DNA of 7,803 bases from Microcaldota archaeon (GTDB lineage: Archaea > Micrarchaeota > Micrarchaeia > Micrarchaeales > Micrarchaeaceae), in contig JAKASM010000011.1 in assembly GCA_021819045.1 (NCBI GenBank), positions 1-7,803 of the forward strand, read 5' to 3'. The notes beneath the pieces are model-generated. The model did not search any database, had not been told where the DNA came from, and saw nothing but the letters and a program-made list of their open reading frames with translations. Positions 5,466 to 7,803 of this stretch are shown one piece after another. The stretch's first letter is position 1. Every line of letters begins with the position of its first letter. The translations under genes were made by a program, and so were the position numbers.

Positions 5466-7452
5466 GCTAATCATAATTATGTTTTTGGCCGTAAGCCTGG
5501 CCTTGCTTGCAGCGCCGGATGCCTATGCACAATATTGGTTTCAATCTGGGGCGAATGGAGGAGGCCAGTCCCAATACAATACCGGAGCTAGCGGATATAT
5601 AGAGACCGTTTATCCGCAATATGTCAGCTACGGCTCATATGGATTTTGGATTGGAGAAACCCTGAACAATAATGCATTCGTGCAGGTAGGCTATGAGATA
5701 ACTAATACATCTGGATACTACCCTCAAGAGTGTGGCCCATCCGGATGCAATGGTTCGGTCTATATAGCTGCAGGATATCCAACTTGGTTCTGGGAATATT
5801 TTCAGGCAAATTACAGCGGAACTGGCTTCTACGGAGGCATAGGCCCAAATGACTCTGTAGGTCTTAATGGAACTTTCAACGAATACTCTTTCATGCTTAA
5901 TGGCAGCACATGGGACTTTTATTTCAACAATCAACTAATTGGAAGCGCTGTGAATCTAGGTACCAGCAATTCCGGCATAAATTTTCCTGCAGCCTATGCG
6001 GAACTGGCGAACGCAAATACTAATCAAGATTACATGTCACCTGTGATGTTCAAAAATATTTCGTATTACAAAGATGGGTCTCTGCACCTTCTTGATAGCG
6101 GGTATTCGTATATAGGATACGGCAAGAACAGCAGCACCTCTTTAAGAAATCCTTATGGAGTCGTTGAGGTAAAGAACCGCGCAGACTTCTTCAGCGTCGG
6201 CTCCGGGCTGCCGATACTGTTGAACGGAACAGCCCTGTGGAAGAGCGCGTATAGATTGGATGTATCATCGCAGTACGGCAATGCTACTGGCTCTGGTTAC
6301 TACTCTACGTTCTCTGATGTGCGTTTCTCTGTACCTAGATATGTCAGCATAGGCAATGGCACTAGGGCTGCCTTTGCCGGGTGGGTTGGTGAGGGGCCCG
6401 GCTCCTATACCGGGCCATCTAATAGCAGCAGCGTTTTTGTATCTGGCAATATCTCTGAAACGGCATTATGGAATGTGCAGTATTATGTTAATGCATCATC
6501 TCCCTATGGGACTGTGAGCGGTAACGGATGGTATTCGCCTGGAACAATAGCGGCAGTGTCTATAAACACTAGCATTGTCAATTTATCTAGGGGCACTAGA
6601 GAGGTGTTCTCTGGATGGAGCAACGGAGCCACGTCGGAATCTATAGACATTGTTGTGAATAAACCTGAGGAAGTTGCTGCATTGTGGAATAGGCAGTATT
6701 TCCTTGGGCTCAGCACGCCATACGGAGCGGCAAGAGGCGCAGGGTGGTATAATTCCGGATCTAGAGTTAACATAAGTTTATCGCAGGATTACTTTAATCA
6801 GACAGAGTACGGAAGAATTGCATTCTATTCTTGGAGCGGAGTTTACAACCAGAGTTCTGCGCAGATTTTATTGAACTCCTCGGTGAACTTGACTGCAATA
6901 TTCAAGCAACAGTACCTTGCTGCCCTCTACCCCCAAAACGCAGGCGGGCAGCCCCTCCATAATGTGACTTTCTACCTAAGTAATGGTGAATCCGGTACTG
7001 ATTTTATGCTATTCTCTGGGGAGAAATACGCTGTAACCGGTGCTTTCTACAAGGGAGTAAAAATGGGGCTAAATTACTTTTTGAACCTTTCATCTCCTGG
7101 CTCTTTTTATATTAGGCTGCCGGTATATAATTTGAATATAAGTGCCAGGAGCCTGCTTAACGCTCCATTGAATGCAAGCGTGTATGCGAGCTTCAGCAAC
7201 GGATCTGAGACGCACATGTATCTAGGGATGGGAGGCACAGCATTGCTTAGGAATGTGCCATTTGGCAGGATTTATGGCTATATGCAATATGGCTTTATTA
7301 CAGAAGCATTCTCTTCTACTGGCGGAAGCAATGTTTCGCTTATAATTATCACACCTGCCATTTTTGCACTTATAATTGCCGTGATTGCCGGCATGTATAT
7401 AGGCTTATTACTGCATAGGAAAATGATGAGGAAGGAAACTGTTAGCTCGTAA
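5452..7452 (+). CDS. Secreted, C-terminally anchored surface protein with InlB-B-like repeats and a possible eqolisin-like N-terminal domain
   Basis: This 666-residue protein starts with a signal peptide (MRESK, then a hydrophobic core at 6-21, likely cleaved after AYA at 26). It ends with a membrane helix (about 630-654) and a basic tail RKMMRK, so the bulk faces outside the cell. About 27 N-x-S/T sequons suggest heavy N-glycosylation. Residues 27-215 form a Trp/Tyr-rich, probably beta-sandwich domain with one Cys pair (94, 99); segments FWIG, FVQVGYEI (Q78), WFWEYF (E115) and AYAELAN (E184) recall the layout of G1 glutamic peptidases (eqolisins), but this is a tentative match. Residues 267-487 hold three repeats of 72-77 residues resembling divergent InlB B-repeats, and a more divergent beta region follows. 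ATG 5452 overlaps dtdA by 14 bases with AGGT at 5441-5444. It could be a surface enzyme, adhesin or S-layer-associated protein; function is not established. Confidence 0.8.
   Translation: MRESKLIIIMFLAVSLALLAAPDAYAQYWFQSGANGGGQSQYNTGASGYIETVYPQYVSYGSYGFWIGETLNNNAFVQVGYEITNTSGYYPQECGPSGCNGSVYIAAGYPTWFWEYFQANYSGTGFYGGIGPNDSVGLNGTFNEYSFMLNGSTWDFYFNNQLIGSAVNLGTSNSGINFPAAYAELANANTNQDYMSPVMFKNISYYKDGSLHLLDSGYSYIGYGKNSSTSLRNPYGVVEVKNRADFFSVGSGLPILLNGTALWKSAYRLDVSSQYGNATGSGYYSTFSDVRFSVPRYVSIGNGTRAAFAGWVGEGPGSYTGPSNSSSVFVSGNISETALWNVQYYVNASSPYGTVSGNGWYSPGTIAAVSINTSIVNLSRGTREVFSGWSNGATSESIDIVVNKPEEVAALWNRQYFLGLSTPYGAARGAGWYNSGSRVNISLSQDYFNQTEYGRIAFYSWSGVYNQSSAQILLNSSVNLTAIFKQQYLAALYPQNAGGQPLHNVTFYLSNGESGTDFMLFSGEKYAVTGAFYKGVKMGLNYFLNLSSPGSFYIRLPVYNLNISARSLLNAPLNASVYASFSNGSETHMYLGMGGTALLRNVPFGRIYGYMQYGFITEAFSSTGGSNVSLIIITPAIFALIIAVIAGMYIGLLLHRKMMRKETVSS
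6250..6912 (+). repeat. Three tandem protein-level repeats in the surface protein
   Basis: Repeat units are 6250-6480 (77 residues), 6481-6696 (72) and 6697-6912 (72). Each starts Y-x-x-x-x-S-[ST]-x-YG, continues with G-x-G-[WY]-Y-S/N, then GTRxxFxGW or a variant (GRIAFYSW in the third), and ends A-[LI]-[WF]-[NK]-x-Q. They are conserved at protein level but diverged in DNA, so the duplication is old. A TALWKSAY segment just before the first unit looks like the last strand of a further, degraded unit. The pattern resembles divergent InlB B-repeats, beta-rich stalk modules of surface proteins. Confidence 0.8.
6395..6416. repeat. Perfect 7-base GC inverted repeat inside the surface-protein gene
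   Basis: GGCCCGG (6395-6401) and CCGGGCC (6410-6416) are perfect inverted copies separated by eight bases. They encode the EGPGSYTGPS loop of repeat 1, the region that makes that repeat five residues longer than the others. There is no following T-run and it is mid-gene, so it is not a normal terminator. Confidence 0.6.
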
Positions 7453-7456
7453 GGTG
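7451..7456 (+). promoter_or_regulatory. Shine-Dalgarno site of the helicase gene, overlapping the upstream stop codon
   Basis: AAGGTG overlaps the last two bases of the surface-protein TAA (7450-7452) and is the only ribosome-binding match near the helicase reading frame. It lies just two bases from TTG 7459, closer than usual, but no other ATG, GTG or TTG occurs in frame before the helicase core. Re-initiation after the upstream stop is likely. Confidence 0.45.
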
Positions 7457-7458
7457 TT

Positions 7459-7803
7459 TTGATAGCGGACATATATTCACATTTTCTTGAGAGATATGGG
7501 AGTTTCACTTCGGTCCAGAGTATTGCGCAGAGTATAATAGAGAATAGAAGGAATTGCATAATCACGGCACCTACAGGCTCGGGCAAAACAGAAGCCGCGC
7601 TCCTTCCGGCAATAAAAACCCTGCAAGCAGAACAGCATAATTTGGATGGAATAAGGATTCTGTATATAACGCCACTTCGGGCATTGAACAGAGACCTTAT
7701 GAAAAGAGTTGTCTGGCTCTGCGAAAAGGCAGGCATAAGTGTGTCTGTCAGGCACGGAGACACTGACCAATCGGAGAGGAGAAGGCAGGCAAAAAACGAG
7801 ATC
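7459..7803 (+). CDS. lhr: Lhr-like superfamily 2 DNA/RNA helicase (N-terminal part; 3' end outside window)
   Basis: The frame is open from just after the upstream stop to the window end, giving 115 residues of an ATP-dependent helicase. Visible are a Q-motif-like FTSVQ (16-20), Walker A/motif I APTGSGKTEAA (37-47), motif Ia ITPLRALNRDL (70-80) and the VRHGDTDQSERRR segment (97-109). The combination of PLRAL with an R-x-GDT segment is typical of Lhr and Lhr-like archaeal helicases rather than DEAD-box proteins. Motif II and the rest lie beyond the window. The only standard start is TTG 7459; no ATG or GTG occurs in frame upstream of the core, and the roughly 35 residues before motif I match the normal N terminus of the family. 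It lies six bases after the surface-protein gene, so it probably shares its transcript. Confidence 0.85.
   Translation, partial: MIADIYSHFLERYGSFTSVQSIAQSIIENRRNCIITAPTGSGKTEAALLPAIKTLQAEQHNLDGIRILYITPLRALNRDLMKRVVWLCEKAGISVSVRHGDTDQSERRRQAKNEI

Noticed and set aside
7278..7763. Minus-strand 161-codon ORF
   Set aside because: It is antisense to the surface-protein membrane anchor and the helicase Walker A region; its Cys-rich, motif-free sequence looks like a shadow frame.
1..7803. CRISPR array, insertion sequence or integration site
   Set aside because: No regularly spaced direct repeats, transposase motifs, terminal inverted repeats or tRNA fragments were seen; almost all bases are in conserved genes.

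Overview
The window reads as an archaeal chromosome segment. It carries an archaeal-type cytidylate kinase end, ribosomal protein L14e, the prefoldin beta subunit, an Mre11-type nuclease, the archaeal D-aminoacyl-tRNA deacylase DtdA and an Lhr-like helicase. Promoters look archaeal (TATA boxes close to start codons), and Shine-Dalgarno (SD) sites share an AGGT core. Genes are packed with overlaps or gaps of a few bases, as in a small genome. Respiratory complex I genes, a heavily sequon-rich surface protein with a possible acid-peptidase-like domain, and moderate GC would fit an acidophilic ARMAN/Micrarchaeota-type or Thermoplasmatales-type archaeon. That placement is inference only.

Layout: (1) 3-517, plus strand: 3' end of cmk overlapping rpl14e. 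(2) 520-2172, minus strand: pfdB, then an unlisted 33-codon small ORF, then mre11. Mre11 ends two bases from rpl14e, so the two transcripts converge tail to tail. (3) 2216-4622, minus strand: nuoA-nuoB-nuoC-nuoD with successive overlaps, encoding part of the quinone-reducing connecting module of complex I plus one small membrane subunit. A TATA box at the end of nuoD can restart transcription for pfdB. (4) 4623-4673: a 51-base divergent promoter region. (5) 4674-7803, plus strand: dtdA, a 666-residue secreted and membrane-anchored surface protein, and the 5' part of an Lhr-like DNA helicase, joined by a 14-base overlap and a 6-base gap.

The complex I genes should act together with nuoH-N genes that must lie elsewhere; the cluster is cut off after nuoD and no NADH-binding NuoE/F/G is present here. 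Prefoldin, L14e, Cmk and DtdA are housekeeping. The most notable points are the small ORF coupled to mre11, the Thr replacing the metal-binding Asn in Mre11, the lost Asp in NuoA's FDxE motif, the altered SRH motif of DtdA, and the repeat-containing surface protein whose N-terminal domain may be related to glutamic (G1, eqolisin-like) peptidases.
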